A stretch of DNA of 64,000 bases, taken from positions 9,676,538 through 9,740,537 of the forward strand of contig CM037457.1 of NCBI GenBank assembly GCA_021014325.1, in the 5' to 3' direction. Shown here one piece after another: positions 1 to 10,280 of this stretch. The notes beneath the pieces are model-generated. The model searched no databases. It was not told the DNA's origin and was given only the letters and a program-made list of their open reading frames with translations. The position numbers and the translations under genes were made by a program. Every line of letters begins with the position of its first letter. Position 1 is the stretch's first letter. The DNA comes from Plazaster borealis. Its lineage: Eukaryota > Echinodermata > Asteroidea > Forcipulatida > Labidiasteridae.

Positions 1-955
1 CTGCAACTTAGTCCCAAGAAAACTTTAAACAGTTTTAGAAGAATGATGACGAAGTCGCATGAAGCATCACCTACATTGAAGGAGAATTCCACTTAGTCCC
101 AAGAAAATATCCAAAGGTTGAAGAAGAAAGACAACAAAGCGGCATGAAAACATCAGCTACATTAAAGGAGACTGCAACTTAATTCCAGGAAAATATCCAA
201 GGGTTGAAGAAGAATAACGATAATGCCGCATGAAAACATCAAAGAATGATGACAAAGTCTCATGAAAATAGGACTTCGTTCAAAGAAAAACATCAAGGGA
301 TCGAAGAATGATGACAAAGCCGCATGTAAACATCAGCTACATTGAAGGAGAATACAACTTAGCCTAAAGAAAACGTCAAACAGTTGAAGAAGAATGATGA
401 CAAAGTCGCATGAATGCATCAGCTACATTGAAGGAGAATACGACTTAGTCCCAAGAAAATATCCAAGGGTTGAAGAAGAAAGACAACAAAGCAGCTTGAA
501 AACATCAACTACATTGAAGGAGACTGCAACTTAATTCCAGGAAAATATCCAAGGGTTGAAGAAGAATAACGACAAAGCCACATGAAAACATCACCTACAT
601 TGAAGGAGAATACGACTTAGTCCCAAGAAAAAATCAAACAGTTGAAGAAGAATGATGACAAAGTCTCATGAAAATAGGACTTCGTTCAAAGAAAAACATC
701 AAGGGATCGAAGAATGATGACAAAGCCGCATGTAAACATCAGCTACATTGAAGGAGAATACAACTTAGCCTGAAGAAAACGTCAAACAGTTGAAGAAGAA
801 TGATGACAAAGTCGCATGAATGCATCAGCTACATTGAAGGAGAATACAACTTAGCCTAAAGAAAACATCAAACAGTTGAAGAATGATGACAAAGTCGTAC
901 GAATAAATCAGCTACTTTGAAGGAGACTGCAACTTAATCCCAAGAAAAGATGAAC
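1..955. repeat. Satellite array, ~85-bp monomer, ~407-bp higher-order period
   Basis: Diverged monomers recur about every 85 bp. Each carries AGAATGATGACAAAGTCGCA, then CATCAGCTACATTGAAGGAG, then ACTTAGTCCCAAGAAAA. A block of monomers starting near 244 recurs almost unchanged near 651, so the array has a higher-order period of about 407 bp. It runs off the left edge of the window and decays after ~950. The many stop codons argue against coding. Confidence 0.9.
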
Positions 956-1020
956 TACATATTGATTGTAGAGAGAGGTTTTCGTATAATCGTCGCAAAA
1001 GAGTAGTAATTATTTTTAAC

Positions 1021-1200
1021 AAACAGACACTGTTTAAAATTGAAGCCAATCAGCAATAGAAAACCTCAAAAGATTGAAAAACAAAGTTGCATTAAGGAAG
1101 ATGCGACTAAGTCACATGAAGACATCAAAGGTGTTTCGGAAGTAAGGTTGCTTGAAACAGACACTGTTTAAAGTTGAAGCCAATCAGCCATAGTGTAAGC
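1021..1200. repeat. Direct repeat pair, ~134 bp apart
   Basis: CAGACACTGTTTAAA followed by GTTGAAGCCAATCAGC occurs near 1023 and again near 1157. It abuts the satellite and may be a decayed satellite variant. Confidence 0.6.
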
Positions 1201-1456
1201 AGAGCTGTTTAGATGTTGATGTTTATGGCTGCGTTAAAGTACGTTGATATCACTCTCAAAGATGAATGGCTACATATAAAATTTGACCAAAGTACAGGTA
1301 AAATGGTTGCAACTGAAGAACCAAAACTGGCAACACAGATGACAAGAAGAGGAGAACATAGTAAAGGTTCAAGAATAAAAGCAAAACAAAAGATAGAAAC
1401 TGAAAATATTTCAAAGTGAAGAGAATAACCTTTGGGCATGGTTTTAGATATTATCT

Positions 1457-1690
1457 TCAAGCAAACTTGAATCCTCCATTTTCATTGGTCAATCCATGGT
1501 AACAACAGTGTGATATTAAACGGTATTGCACAGTCCATATCACACCCATGTATTGTGCTATTTTAAGCTGTGTATCAAGTTTGCTTGAACATAAATTTGT
1601 TATCTCGTGCATGCTTGTGGAATACGGTGGTGCAGCAGCTTTATAGTTTTGTCTGTATTCCACTTGCACTCGTGTGATAACTAATAAAAT
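1457..1690 (-). repeat. Interspersed palindromic family, copy 1 (minus)
   Basis: Reverse complement of the family also seen at 2432-2796 and 29177-29485. Shared blocks are GTTATCACAC..GTGGAATAC, a 'TGTGATATGGACTGTGC' block and 'TGGATTGACCAATGA'. Identity is only moderate, so this is an old copy. Confidence 0.6.
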
Positions 1691-1856
1691 CCTCTTGGTA
1701 CAGTAAGTGATGACATTTTGAAGCCAGAAGTGCAGTGTAGTGCGAATGGTAAACATTCATTTAGACTGCACTTCAGAGTCCAATATGTCAACAGGATAGT
1801 TTTAAGAAGTGAGTTTTTGCAATTGCAATTCAGGAAGAGCATTCATTTTGTTTTAA

Positions 1857-2113
1857 AGGTAGTATACAGGATTGGTAAGGATAACAAATAATTGTTTAAT
1901 TTTAGTCTGAAATCTTACTGGTTATGAAATTTATAATGGAACCATTTTTTCTGTGAAATATTTCCCTCTGAAATAATGTCGTATTTGAGAAAAAACACAA
2001 ACCAAAACCCTGCAACAGCTGATTTTGGTTGTTGTGGACAATGTGTTTTCATGTATATGGTTGACCACTGTCTGCGACTATTTTGTCACCTCTACCAATC
2101 CTGTATAATACCT
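1857..2113. mobile_element. 257-bp TTAA-flanked MITE
   Basis: Terminal inverted repeats of 21 bp (AGGTAGTATACAGGATTGG.. against AGGTATTATACAGGATTGG..) differ at one position. TTAA lies immediately outside both ends (1853-1856 and 2114-2117). This is the target-site pattern of piggyBac-type or Kolobok-type elements. No coding capacity. Confidence 0.8.
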
Positions 2114-2276
2114 TTAAGTTAAGCTGATGATGATTTTAGTTTATATTCAAATGGAAATTGTAAAATGTTCAAATCGCCACAATTGATTCAGTGTTGCCTT
2201 TTGAATGCTGTCCCTTCTTATTTAGATAAATATTACATTCTTCAAGGCAATCTTGTGAGTACCTGATCTAATTCAA

Positions 2277-2964
2277 AGGCCCTGTACACTTTTGGTAAGA
2301 TCGAAAAACACAATGTTCACAGATTCACACATAACTTACATGATTTAAAGTAAGTAATGGTAGAAAGGGTTCCTTAAAATATTTCTGCCTAAAATGCTAT
2401 CGTTTCTGAGAAATGAGTAAAACAATATAAGTTATCACACAAGCGCGAGTGGAATACGGAAAAATATAGCGCTTCTACGTCCCATATCCAATGAGGCCGA
2501 AGGCCGAGTTGGATATGGGACCCAGACGCGCTACATTTTTCAGTATTCCATGAGCGCGAGTGTGATAACCAATTTATCTTCAAGCAAACGCGCCACTTTT
2601 GAATTTACATTGACTTCTAATATGCTGTACGTTTTACGTATAGCTTATAAGAGCGCAGTACGCGGAGTTAGAACACACAAGACGCAGGGTGTGATATGGG
2701 CCGTGCGATATAAGTTTATATCACACTCCTTGTTGCTATGGATCGACCAATCAGAATCGAGGACTCAAGCGTGCTTGAAGATAATAGTTTTTATCACGCG
2801 TGATAATTTGAAAAACTAGAAAACACATAAGGTCTCTTCTCACTATTTTCTCGTGATCTCGATGACCAATTAAGCTCAAACTTTCACAGGTTTGTTTATG
2901 CATATGTTGAATCACTAAAAATTGGACACTGATTTTGAGCTGCTACCAAAAGTGTACAATACCT
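2277..2964. mobile_element. TTAA-type MITE containing a nested palindromic repeat
   Basis: The left end AGGCCCTGTACACTTTTGGT and the right end ACCAAAAGTGTACAATACCT are inverted repeats. TTAA follows the right end (2965-2968); the left TTAA has mutated to TTCAA. The segment 2820-2940 matches the interior of the elements at 34741-35104 and 36160-36455 ('TCGATGACCAATT..CTCAAA', 'TTTCACAGG'). The palindromic repeat at 2432-2796 sits inside and explains the extra length. Confidence 0.7.
2432..2796 (+). repeat. Interspersed palindromic family, copy 2 (plus)
   Basis: 2436-2571 is a long imperfect hairpin. The arm GTTATCACACAAGCGCGAGT..GGAATAC and the block CCCATATCCAA are mirrored by TTGGATATGGG..GTATTCCATGAGCGCGAG..TGTGATAACC around a GGCCGAAGGCC centre. 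A second small inverted motif, TGTGATATGGG..TATATCACAC, follows. Same family as 1457-1690 and 29177-29485. Confidence 0.75.
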
Positions 2965-3156
2965 TTAAACAATGAACATTACAAAGCATTTGATAATAGC
3001 ACAACAAAATTTAGAATGCAAAGGTATGAATTTGACCAATAAGTATTAAGCAAGCATTTTTTTTTCTCATGCAAGCTATCTTAGAAAGTTCAAAAATAAT
3101 TACTGATAAAAATGCACTTTGCAGTATGAATCCATCCGTGATTAACTCTTTCTAAA

Positions 3157-3502
3157 GGAAGATTACAGTTCGTTTTGATTGTTCATAGGAAGATTACAGT
3201 TCGTTTTGATTGTTCATAGGAAGATTACAGTTCGTTTTGATTGTTCATAGGTCACAAAAGTTGTCCATGTGAACTTGTGCACATCTATCTTGAGTAGATT
3301 AGCAGTTGACAGTTATGGAAGATTACAGTTCGTTTCAATTGTTCATAGGAAGATTACTGTTCGTTTTGATTGTTCATAGGAAGATTACCGTTCGTTTTGA
3401 TTGTTCATAGGAAGATTACCGTTCGTTTTGATTGTTCATAGGAAGATTACCGTTCGTTTTGATTGTTCATAGGAAGATTACAGTTTGTTTCGATTGTTCA
3501 TA
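3157..3502. repeat. 31-bp tandem repeat, nine copies in two blocks
   Basis: Unit GGAAGATTACAGTTCGTTTT.. ending ATTGTTCATA. Three copies lie at 3157-3249 and six at 3317-3502. They are separated by a 67-bp segment that resembles part of the adjoining ~156-bp repeat. Confidence 0.95.
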
Positions 3503-3514
3503 GGTCACAAAAGT

Positions 3515-4008
3515 TGTTCATTCTTGTTGATAGCACTTCACTTCAGTCTTGATTAAACACTTCCATGTGAACTTGTGCATATCTTGAGTAGATTAGCAGG
3601 TGACAGTTGAGGTGGATCAGTCTTGGGTTCTTCTTAGCTGATGTTCTCTTGATGAAACCAGTATCACGCCTGTTCATTCTTGTTGATGGCACTTCACTTC
3701 AGTCTTGATCAAACACTTCCATGTGAACTTGTGCATATCTTGAGTAGATTAGCAGGTGATAGTTGAGGTGGATCAGTCTTGGGTTCTTCTTAGCTGATGT
3801 TCTCTTGATGAAACCATGGAGGAAGGAATAGAATGAAACCAGTATCACGCCTGTTCATTCTTGTTGATGGCACTTCACTTCAGTCTTGATCAAACACTTC
3901 CATGTGAACTTGTGCATATCTTGAGTAGATTAGCAGGTGACAGTTGAGGTGGATCAGTCTTGGGTTCTTCTTAGCTGATATTCTCTTGATGAAACCAGTA
4001 TCACGCTC
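3515..4008. repeat. ~156-bp tandem repeat, three copies
   Basis: TGTTCATTCTTGTTGAT recurs at 3515, 3671 and 3852. The units are nearly identical; the middle one carries an extra ~25 bp (ATGGAGGAAGGAATAG..). Near-identity indicates recent expansion. Confidence 0.95.
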
Positions 4009-5065
4009 AATCTATAAACGAAAAATAACATTTAGAAATTTAAACGCAGGCAATGTACTCTCTAAAGCAATTTTTGACCAATAATTCTGATTGCTACTTT
4101 AGTCTTTTATAAAGCAGACTGGACAAAGGTGTCCATAATCCTTTAGCACTCGGACACTATTAAACATAGCGTCAATCACTCCTCACTGCACCATGGAAAT
4201 TCACAAGATTTTCTGCAATACCAAGAAATCCATAGAGAACTTTTGTTGTGATTATTTCTTGTGTTACAAGTTGAGTTTATTTTGTAGAGGATGAAATTAC
4301 CTTTTAAATGATTTGTACAGTTGTTTTGTTTGCTTTACCAAATTGAAGCTTTGAAGTTGGAAACATAAGATAGATCAAATAAAAATGTCTGTATAAAGTA
4401 AAGGTTTTTTACGTGGAAAGTTTTGCAAACAAGTTTTATCAACTGTACTGTTGTCTCAAAGGAAAAAAGTTGCAAAAGTGATTGAAAATGATCACAACAT
4501 ACCTTTGGCAATTACAACGAATGCCTCTGTTACCAGCAGATAACTTCTTTACTTAAAACTCTCTGTAAAATCCTTTCAAATCACAGTATTTTGTGTGTAA
4601 AAAACACCCATAAGTTTATCATGAAACAAGCGGAAGGTCGCCATCACTGTGTACATTGCGCGTGATACGTGGTTCGTAAAATACAGTTTGTGTCTCACTT
4701 GCATTGGTGCTGATATAGGACTTCCCGACCTTTGAACAGTGTAATTTTTTCTTGTGGGGACCATGGGCTACTGTGAGACCGCAATCAATCTACGACCGTT
4801 TGCTGCATTTTAATCGCATGTGTAAATCTCAAAATACAAATTGTCAAACTTTGAGGGCGATTGCTGCGGAGTAATAGGCAGGGCACCTCCATGCGGCATG
4901 CGTGCTAAAGGGTTACAAATCAAAGCCAACAAATATCAATGCAATGTAGATCCAAGTCTTATTTGATGTTCTAATGAAGCAGCACCAAATCCACCTGATG
5001 CAAATGAATTTGCCAAACAAGTCCAGTAACTACAAGGGATGTTTGAATATTCAATCTTGACCAAC
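4009..5065. other. No supportable gene or repeat
   Basis: AT-rich unique-looking sequence. No long open frame with protein-like composition and no internal repeat. A possible minus-strand first exon here was judged too weak to call. Confidence 0.5.
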
Positions 5066-5232
5066 CTTGCTTATGTACAAGATGAATCTCAGATGCTGTC
5101 ATTGTAGAGATTACAAACTCAAAGTAGACCAATGATTTGGTTTTGTTCACATCCATCTGCTTGGTTTTCTTTTTCCTCATGATTGAAGAAGGTGTCTTGA
5201 AGCAGTTTCAGTTTGCTTGAAGTAGTCTACAT
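5066..5232 (-). other. Splice-bounded cassette, copy A (possible exon)
   Basis: On the minus strand this begins after a good 3' splice signal (ATTTATTTTACAG) and ends at CAAG|GTTGG. One frame encodes EFVISTMTASE, matching EFVISTSTSSS in copies B and C at the same position. Copy A lacks the stop codons seen in those copies in that frame. Read with a two-nucleotide start phase, it instead gives a short open stretch ending in TGA. It could be an exon of an unrecognised minus-strand gene or long noncoding RNA, or a decayed repeat. Confidence 0.35.
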
Positions 5233-5926
5233 CTGTAAAATAAATATAACTCTACAATTAGGAATTTGTTTTCTTTAAAACTATCATTATAAGTGACACT
5301 GCAAGTCTCGTGCATAATTGAACATTGGGTTTTTGTTTCTTTTACACCGGACAGCAATATTCATGTGAACCCAAGATCCTCCAAAATCTTTAAAAACGTG
5401 CGAGAATTGCAGTCTATATCAAAGTCAATCTACGATTTCCCTGACATTCTCTTGGTTTTGCAAACTACATTAAACAGTGTGAACTGTCTAGATTTTAGTT
5501 CCAGGAATGGTATACAAATAATGAATGTTTATGACTGAAATGATGAGGATATTTTCATACTAAGTTTAAACATGAAATGAATGGAACCTTTCATTTTTCA
5601 ACGACTCAGGCATGTGAGCAGGCAGTGAAAAACAAGTGTGGACAAGTTTTGTTGTGCAGCTGGTGTTTCATGTGTGGAGCATGACACCGTTACAGCATGA
5701 TATCTTGGCTGGCTCACATTTTTTCCTGCAGATTTCATGTCTAATATTGTGCCAAAGACTACAAAATTGTGATCCCAAGGTTGCCATAGCTCATTCTTTG
5801 GTACTTCTGTTTCATTATTATTTAATAATAATGTCCAACACACAGCGAACTTAATAATTGATTTGGATTGAAAAAACAATACAAAATTCCAATCAAAGAA
5901 CTTGCTGTACACAAAAGAGCAATGTC

Positions 5927-6775
5927 AAAACTTATCACAAATTTTTTAAAGTTTCTGTTTCCATTAGCTCAGCGCTTATCATGGTCGATTGGGCTGAGCA
6001 ATATTGTGACCTGTTTTAGACAAAACCAGATAATGGGGTGGGGGTACGGGTTTGTTGGGTTGCATCCAAATGGACAATTGAAAATAACTTGTACCTTGAA
6101 GATCACCTGAAGATGATGTACTGGTAGAGATGACAAACTCCTTCAAGACCTACAGCACTTTTGAGTTACTGTGAAGAGCTGTGTTGCAAGTTCATTGATT
6201 CGTTGCATACATCTGTGTTGTTTCAGCATAGTGTGATGTTTTCCAGCCGTTACAGGTTCTGGTTAACAGTTGAAACCACTGGAAGTTGCGACATCCACAA
6301 AACAGAAATATTCAATCACATTTTTAGGTTTTTCTAAGGCCATTTTACACTCACAGTAGTAGTGGTACTAAGTGATAAAACAAGAGGTATTAGCAAAATT
6401 GTTGTTACACTTGAGACAGCAAGCACTGTCAGATTTTCTGAGTAGTTGATGATCAAATTTCATCAAGCAGTAACAGGTTGAGGGTTTGCATGACTTAGAC
6501 GACTGAAGTTGCCCCATTTGTAAACGCATAAAAGTTTTTTCAATTTAATACAGGGCATTTGTAAACATAGTCCATTTGGTAGGATTATAATTAGATATAC
6601 AGGGTGAAAAAACACATGCCTGTAGAAACTACATAAGTATGTTCAAAACCTGATCACAAAACTTGCAACAATCATGGAACATAGTTGAAGAATGGCTACT
6701 TTTAACCTTCAGGACTTGCATACAAAATAAAACGTTTTCAAAACCACCAAGGAAGTTATAAATGTGTTGTTGGAC
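5927..6775. repeat. Segmental tandem duplication, unit B
   Basis: 5927-6388 aligns almost base for base with 7088-7558. A second block (6540-6775) aligns more loosely with 7580-7840. Shared landmarks are GGTCGATTGGGCTGAGCAAT, TGGGGTGGGGGTACGGGTTT and AACCACCAAGGAAGTTA. The offset is about 1.15 kb. Confidence 0.85.
6095..6294 (-). other. Splice-bounded cassette, copy B (possible exon)
   Basis: Minus-strand segment ending at TTCAAG|GTACAAG. Its 3' splice site is weakened (TTTTGTGG instead of AG). It contains the EFVISTSTSSS reading stretch, but with an upstream in-frame TAG. Homologous to copies A and C. Probably noncoding or decayed if it was ever an exon. Confidence 0.3.
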
Positions 6776-7087
6776 ACTAAAAATATATTTTGTTCAGGTT
6801 ATCATCAGAAATGCAACTTGAGAACAAAAAGGGAACACCAAATTTTGCTGCATGCACTGCACTGAACTGTAACTTCTATTTGTGACAACAGACAGAAAAA
6901 AGTTCAGTAAAATGAAAACGTTTGGGGAGAAAAATTCAGAAATCCGCTGAATGCAGATCTCAAATGCATAAATGCAAAACATTTTATTTTTTTCATATAA
7001 CCTCCAAGTAGATCTTTGTCATTTGATAGGAGGATTAAATTATGTTGGTTACAATATGAGATACGCTAAAAGTATGGATCAAAACAG

Positions 7088-7840
7088 CAATATCAAAACT
7101 TATTACAGTTTTGATAAAGTTTCATTTTTCCATTAACTCAGCACTAATCATGGTTGGTTGGGCTGAGCAATATTGTGACCTGTTTTAGACAAAACCAGAC
7201 AAATGATGGGGTGGAGGTAGGGGTTTGTTGGGTTGCATCCAAATGGACAATTGAAAATAATTTGTACCTTGAAGAGCACCTGAAGATGATGTACTGGTAG
7301 AGATGACAAACTCCTACAAGACCTACAGCACTTTTGAGTTACTGTGAAGAGCTGTGTAGTTGCAAGTTCATTGATTCGTTGCATACATCTGTGATGTTTT
7401 AGCATAGTGTGATGCTATCCAGCAGTTACAGGTTCTGGTTGACGGTTGCAACCACAGGAAGTTGCGACATCTACAAAACAAAAATATCCAATCATTTTTA
7501 GGTTTTTCTAAGGCCACTTTGCTCTCACAGTATTAGTGGTACTAGGTGATAAAACCTTGCCTCACGGTAACACACACAAGTTGTTTCAATATTGTACTAC
7601 AGGTTTGTAAACATAGTCCATGTGTATAATGTATGGGCCATTTGGAAGAATCATAATTAAATAAGATTCAGGTTGAAAAATCACATTCCTGTACATGTAG
7701 CAACATGTGCATATACACAGCCAGGCACATGGTCTGAAAAACGTGTAGTAATCATGGTACATCATGTCAAAGTATGGCTACTTTTTGCTTCATGTCTTGC
7801 ACAGAAATTGGTACATTTTCAAAACCACCAAGGAAGTTAA
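7088..7840. repeat. Segmental tandem duplication, unit C
   Basis: Partner of 5927-6775; see that entry for shared landmarks. It differs by scattered substitutions and short indels. Confidence 0.85.
7268..7470 (-). other. Splice-bounded cassette, copy C (possible exon)
   Basis: Minus strand: 3' splice-like TTTTGTTTTGTAG before ATGTCGCAACTTCC, and TTCAAG|GTACAA at the far end. In the frame shared with copies A and B it has two stops before EFVISTSTSSS. The intact acceptor and donor make this the best-preserved splice frame of the three copies. Confidence 0.3.
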
Positions 7841-8301
7841 AATGATCAAATATGCAAATTAGGTCTCCAATGTTTACCGAGTACTGTGTGTAAAGGTCTG
7901 TTACTATTTCAAAAATAATTACCTGTGAAATAAATCAAAATATTTATCAGTTTTTGTCATTCATGTCCTTAGACAACCAACCTTAAAATTATGTTTTTAA
8001 GTAGGCTACATATGAAGTTTCAAAGTTAATTGTAACTGAGTTTGGTAAAGTCTTGTGGAATGAAACAAGGTTAAACTTCCATTATAAATTATGTATTGAA
8101 CCAATTCACTTGATGTCATCACCCACGATAAATCTTTGATGCGGTTTGGGAGATTTTGCATGTGTTACTGTGCACTAGCAGTTTTGGCGACACGTGCTAA
8201 GTCATGCAACATCCTCTCATAATGGCAGACCATGGGCAGTACATGTATGTGACAGACGATTTTACTTGTCTTGGCTCAACTGAAACGCTGCAAATATTTA
8301 A

Positions 8302-9338
8302 AGAGCGACTCTAGGATGCTCTAGAAATATTTAGCTTTTACATTTTTCCAATAAATGGAGTCCCCAAGAAATATAAAAAATTATCATGAGTCCCTTTCCT
8401 CACGCTAAAACAGGGTAAAAAGGTATTTTGTTCGAAACACTCCAAGCCCAAAATCTGAACACGCGAGGTCAAACAAACCCCACGACCAAGGACTCATCTG
8501 ACGTCATCGGTGGCTAGTTAGTTTAGACCTGCCTAATGAATGCACTGAGCTAACACAAATACACCGCCAAACTTCACAATTTGCCATCAATACGACCGTA
8601 AATGTGACTCTTTAAAGGACGATCCAACAGGCAAACAATCAGCAAGCAAATTTACAACAAATTTATAATTTGGGATTTTCGTTCTTTGAGAGGCGAGGCG
8701 ATTCCGCAGCTCAAGCATTCAACCCAAACATAATACACACATGGCAAGAATTCACTCGACAAGTGCCACGAAACAACGCAGACCGCATTATCACGGGGGA
8801 TGCCCCTACACAACGCACAATCTTTGCAAAACACAAGCAGTCGCTTGTTTATAGACTTCTGTGCATGTTCGGGCAAACAGTTACTTCCAAGACATTGCAA
8901 TAATCATCGCTGGTGCACACACTCAAACCGTATACAGCACTGGTTCGCATGCTCATGGTCTGCGGGGTCGAGCTTAGTTCCCTTGGAAATTTTAGTTTGT
9001 TTATTGTGAAAAATTACCCATCGTTTAGGCTTCATTTTACAAGGATACTCTGGATGGACAGAAAGAGTATTTTACCGTATGATGTAACTTTTCTTGATTT
9101 TGTTTTGTTTTCCAAGCAAAGAGACATTTATGTGTTTGTTTATAATGCTAACAGTGAGTTTGTAGCCGCCAATGCCTTTGGCTGAAAAAGTTGCGCGGAG
9201 AGGTGCATTTTTTACTTGAATTCTTTATTACTAAATGCAAATTTTAAGTGTAAAATGGTTATAAACCTGTATCTACGATGTTTATTCGGCCATAAAAAGG
9301 TAATAATTAAAATATTGAGAGCATCCTAGATCCGCTCT
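8302..9338 (+). mobile_element. 1,037-bp TTAA-flanked non-autonomous transposon
   Basis: The ends AGAGCGACTCTAGGATGCTC.. and ..AGCATCCTAGATCCGCTCT form 21-bp inverted repeats with two mismatches. TTAA sits outside both (8298-8301 and 9339-9342). 8400-9338 is closely repeated at 37078-38060. The central part (~8820-9120) is related to minus-oriented copies at 31960-32400 and 36510-36960 and to pieces at 19905-20035 and 33590-33900. No transposase frame. Confidence 0.85.
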
Positions 9339-9368
9339 TTAAAAGGCAGCTGACATCTACAAACATAC

Positions 9369-9612
9369 CTTGGTTGTATAAGGGTCCCACGCTGTTGTGT
9401 CCCAGGCTCTGCTCATAAGTAGAGCCGAGTGAAATGATTCTAGGAGTTTTCTTGGGTGTCAAGAAGGTGTTTCTATTTGACTTTGAAACACAGTGGTCAT
9501 GTAGTGGCATGGAGGTGTCTCAATCAGAGGGTGACCAAGTTTAATGAGTTTGGAGTACACATGAAGGGTGGACATCTTTGGATTTCACTGATGGTTTAAC
9601 TGGTGGTTTTAT
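9369..9612 (-). other. Candidate minus-strand exon
   Basis: Minus strand: a strong acceptor (CCTTTCCATTTCCAACAG) precedes 9612 and a good donor (CCAAG|GTATGT) follows 9369. Two overlapping frames are open and protein-like. The upstream one starts MSTLHVYSKLIKLGHP. The downstream one includes TPKKTPRIISLGSTYEQS and runs into the donor. That one exon carries two half-length good frames suggests a frameshift (pseudogene) or chance. No family recognised. Confidence 0.3.
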
Positions 9613-9860
9613 CTGTTGGAAATGGAAAGGCAGACAGTTGTTCTAACCTCAGATTTATTCAAAGTTTTGGAGAGTGCTGTTTCATCGAACCATCACTGAA
9701 CACATGAGTATGTCTGAACAACCACCACCTTGGATTCCACGAAGCGGAGTTGAATTACCCAGCTTGTTAATATAGGTTTACGCTATTCTACTTCATGTGT
9801 ACTTCCTAGTTCTGAAAATAAATGTCCTACTTATTAAGAACAACCTGGGGGTAGATAGGA

Positions 9861-10275
9861 CAGGGCTCGAATTTGGGGTAAAATTCCAAAAGACTGCAGG
9901 GCTTGCAGCTCAAAATGTTTACCGAGCCAGAACTTATTTTACCAGACCAGAATCTTAATGAGGAAGAACTTTCTTCAAAGTTTAACAAGAAAACTTGTTG
10001 TTGTTTTTTAATAAGCATTAAGAGAAAATTTATCTCACTTGTCTTGTTGGTAAATAGGCCTACATTTTGATACTCAACAGAATTAAAAGATGTTTACCTC
10101 ACTCAAAAGTCAACATTGGAACATCATTTATTTTTGTTAAAGATATTATACAGTGAGACCTTATTATTCAAATGAAAAACACAAGACCACCAGACTTGTC
10201 CGGTCGTGAGTTTACTGACCCAACGCTAAAATCACTAGCCTCTGGCCTGCAGTCCAGTGTCAAATTCGAGCCCTG
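9861..10275 (+). mobile_element. 415-bp CAGGG-family TIR element with 5-bp TSD
   Basis: Begins CAGGGCTCGAATTTG and ends CAAATTCGAGCCCTG. The flanks are the direct repeat TAGGA (9856-9860 and 10276-10280). The subterminal blocks AAGACTGCAGGGCTTG and TCTGGCCTGCAGTCCAGTGT recur in the 46292-47207 copy. A 5-bp duplication with CAGGG ends is reported for the hAT5 group of hAT elements; that assignment is inference. Confidence 0.85.
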
Positions 10276-10280
10276 TAGGA

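Noticed and set aside
4699..4764. Possible minus-strand first exon (MVPTRKNYTVQRSGSP) with donor CAA|GTGAGA
   Set aside because: No promoter, no matching downstream exon identified; one good donor is not enough.
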